Assembly: GCF_014635825.1 (NCBI RefSeq)
Contig: NZ_BMDO01000003.1
Span: 1-64,000, forward strand
DNA: 64,000 nt
Origin: Mucilaginibacter galii
Lineage (GTDB): Bacteria > Bacteroidota > Bacteroidia > Sphingobacteriales > Sphingobacteriaceae
Direction of reading: 5' to 3'
Below the pieces are notes generated by a model. It searched no databases. It saw nothing but the letters and a program-made list of their open reading frames with translations, and had not been told where the DNA came from. The position numbers and the translations under genes are program-made. Each line of letters opens with the position of its first letter. Positions within the stretch are counted from its first letter, which is position 1. Positions 62,498-64,000 of the stretch are shown piece by piece.

Positions 62498-63081
62498 ATG
62501 CCAATTTTACCGAGAACGCTAAAAACGACTTTCAACTGGTGCTGAAAGCGAAGGAGGGCAGCCAGAAGGCCTTTGCCGACCTGATGCAGCGCTACAAAGA
62601 TTCCATCTACTTTATGTCGCTTAAAATGGTGAACAATAAAGAAGATGCTATGGATATTACGGTAGAAACCTTTGCCAAGGCCTTTGAAAAGCTGGACAAA
62701 TACCAGCCCGAATATGCGTTCAGTACCTGGCTGTTCAGGGTGGCTACCAATAACTGTATAGACTTTTTACGTAAGAAAAAGCTGAACACGGTATCTATCG
62801 ATAATATGATGGATGAGGATGATGACCGGCCTATGCAAATTAAAGCCGACACGCTGAACCCCGAGGAGTCGAGTATAAAGAAGCAGCAGTCAGAAGAGTT
62901 GAAAATGCTCGTAGAAAGCTTGCCACCGCGTTACCGCAACTTGCTAACGCTAAGGTACTTCGACGAGTTATCTTACGAAGAGATTGCACAGCAGTTAGAT
63001 CTGCCGCTGGGTACCGTAAAGGCGCAATTGTTTAGGGCCAAGTACCTGCTCGGTAACATTATTAACCGCATAGAACGCTAA
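62488..63081 (+). CDS. ECF-type RNA polymerase sigma factor
   Basis: A 197-residue sigma-70 family protein of the ECF group. I choose the ATG at 62488 (MEVNANFTENAKNDFQLVLK). Region 2 is SQKAFADLMQRYKDSIYFMS to AFSTWLFRVATNNCIDFLRK; region 4 is LPPRYRNLLTLRYFDELSYE and EIAQQLDLPLGTVKAQLFRA. No anti-sigma gene is adjacent. The position between GT2 and rsmG, with 10-base and 0-base junctions, suggests co-expression with housekeeping functions, so this may be a constitutive envelope-linked sigma factor. Confidence 0.93.
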   Translation: MEVNANFTENAKNDFQLVLKAKEGSQKAFADLMQRYKDSIYFMSLKMVNNKEDAMDITVETFAKAFEKLDKYQPEYAFSTWLFRVATNNCIDFLRKKKLNTVSIDNMMDEDDDRPMQIKADTLNPEESSIKKQQSEELKMLVESLPPRYRNLLTLRYFDELSYEEIAQQLDLPLGTVKAQLFRAKYLLGNIINRIER

Positions 63082-63708
63082 ATGGACTCAGGACTTATCC
63101 TCAAATATTTCCCCGAAATAACAGCAAAACAGCAGGAGCAGTATGCACAGCTGGCCGAACTTTATCCTTACTGGAACCAGCAGATCAATGTCATATCGCG
63201 CAAGGATATGGACTCCTTGTACGAGCGCCACGTGCTGCACTCTTTGGGTATTGCCAAAGTAATGGGCTTTTTACCCGGCGAAGAGGTGCTGGATGTAGGT
63301 ACGGGCGGTGGTTTTCCCGGTGTGCCGCTGGCAGTTATGTTCCCTGAAACCAGTTTTCACCTCGTAGATTCGATAGGTAAAAAGATCAAAGTAGTACAGG
63401 AAGTGGCGCAGGCCATAAGCTTGCAAAACTTAAAAGCATCACACATGCGTGCCGAGCAGGTGCCGGGAAAATTCAATTTCGTGGTATCGCGTGCGGTAAC
63501 GCAATTGAAAGATTTTTACCCCTGGGTGAAAGGTAAGTTCGAAAAGAGATCGGGCAACCAATTGCCTAACGGAATATTGTATTTAAAGGGGGGAGACCTT
63601 GAACAGGAAATTGCCGAATCGGGTTTGGCCGTTCAGCAATACTTCCTGAAGAATTACTTTGAGGAGGAGTTCTTCGAGACTAAGCAGGTGATTTATGTGA
63701 AGGGATAA
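63082..63708 (+). CDS. rsmG: 16S rRNA (guanine527-N7)-methyltransferase
   Basis: A 208-residue class I SAM methyltransferase (GidB) that methylates G527 of 16S rRNA; loss gives low-level streptomycin resistance in known species. It starts right after the sigma-factor stop. Motifs: NVISRKDMDSLYERHVLHSL, the SAM loop VLDVGTGGGFPGVPLAVMFP, FHLVDSIGKKIKVVQEV and FVVSRAVTQLKDFYPWVK. The length is typical. Confidence 0.96.
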   Translation: MDSGLILKYFPEITAKQQEQYAQLAELYPYWNQQINVISRKDMDSLYERHVLHSLGIAKVMGFLPGEEVLDVGTGGGFPGVPLAVMFPETSFHLVDSIGKKIKVVQEVAQAISLQNLKASHMRAEQVPGKFNFVVSRAVTQLKDFYPWVKGKFEKRSGNQLPNGILYLKGGDLEQEIAESGLAVQQYFLKNYFEEEFFETKQVIYVKG

Positions 63709-63767
63709 CTGTCTGATTTTTAAATAAAATATTCAATTAACCTGAAGCTTTTGTAAGCTTATTTAAA

Positions 63768-64000
63768 TTAACACCCAGGTTTTAAAACAGGTTTAGTAAG
63801 CGTAGCAATATTCTTAAACCGAAGAGTCTCGGCTTCGATAAATGACAACTTCTCGGGTTTGACTTCATCAACTTGCTTTGATGTAGTCGTTTTGTGCATT
63901 TGCGGTATACCGTTTATTGCAGTCACTTCTTTACCATTCTCATCATAAACCTTCGGCGGCGGAAACTTGATTGTTCTGGCTTTGGCGGGCTTAATCGCTT
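63768..64000 (-). CDS. C-terminal part of an unknown protein, cut by the window edge
   Basis: On the minus strand a frame runs unbroken from the window edge to TAA at 63768-63770, giving 76 complete codons. The reading is KPAKARTIKFPPPKVYDENG near the edge, then EVTAINGIPQM and SKQVDEVKPEKLSFIEAETL, ending LTKPVLKPGC. It is lysine- and proline-rich and looks like the tail of an exported or TonB-like protein, but I cannot assign a family. Composition and the clean stop support a real gene whose start lies beyond 64000. Confidence 0.5.
   Translation of the reverse strand, partial: AIKPAKARTIKFPPPKVYDENGKEVTAINGIPQMHKTTTSKQVDEVKPEKLSFIEAETLRFKNIATLTKPVLKPGC

Overview
The window looks like a chromosomal segment of a Bacteroidota bacterium, most likely family Sphingobacteriaceae (Mucilaginibacter- or Pedobacter-like). 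The grounds are a SusC/SusD pair, a DUF5606 protein, NagB fused to a PIG-L domain, GH92 and GH89 enzymes, TonB-linked receptors, promoter boxes of the TAnnTTTG type, and GC-rich palindromic repeats of a kind common in that family. I saw no rRNA, tRNA or CRISPR array.

Layout. (1) 1-12.2 kb is accessory and partly decayed: the end of an IS21-like element with five tandem repeats, a 5'-truncated HEPN-type gene, a small orphan gene, three large sensor histidine kinases without an adjacent response regulator, 1.4 kb of apparently decayed DNA, and an AraC-type gene that has lost its DNA-binding half. (2) 12.2-32.1 kb is a catabolic locus: a LacI regulator, divergent myo-inositol oxygenase, SusC/SusD, a sodium:solute symporter, a GH28-like protein, GH89 alpha-N-acetylglucosaminidase, an HGSNAT-like membrane acetyltransferase, GH92 alpha-mannosidase, a secreted protein of unknown function, a purple acid phosphatase, a NagB/PIG-L fusion and an L-rhamnose mutarotase-family protein. 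(3) 32.2-34.7 kb is a PadR-regulated set of duplicated membrane proteins with a chimeric remnant and a frameshift. (4) 34.9-64 kb is mostly housekeeping: DEDDh exonuclease, CBS/DUF294 protein, cyclophilin, DUF5606, CDF and ZIP metal transporters, rlmH, a MutS-like ATPase, a TonB receptor, leuS, a dicarboxylate symporter, PAP2, a glmM-type mutase, cysteine desulfurase, EamA, an LptF/G permease, tgt, GT2, an ECF sigma factor and rsmG.

How the genes work together. The catabolic locus reads best as a system for a glycoconjugate that contains inositol, alpha-linked GlcN/GlcNAc, alpha-mannose and phosphate. Candidates are the headgroups of plant glycosyl inositol phosphoryl ceramides (GIPCs) or GPI-type glycans. 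The acetyltransferase and GH89 genes overlap by 4 bases and match the HGSNAT-NAGLU step of lysosomal heparan breakdown. Myo-inositol oxygenase would turn released inositol into glucuronate. This substrate assignment is inference from gene content.

Mobile and repeat DNA also stands out. A four-helix-bundle (S23/IVS-type) gene sits in a cassette of about 463 bp with 38-bp imperfect inverted ends between the mutase and cysteine desulfurase genes. A palindromic element of about 90 bp occurs once between tgt and the GT2 gene and once, in frame, inside leuS, which carries a second low-complexity in-frame insertion.
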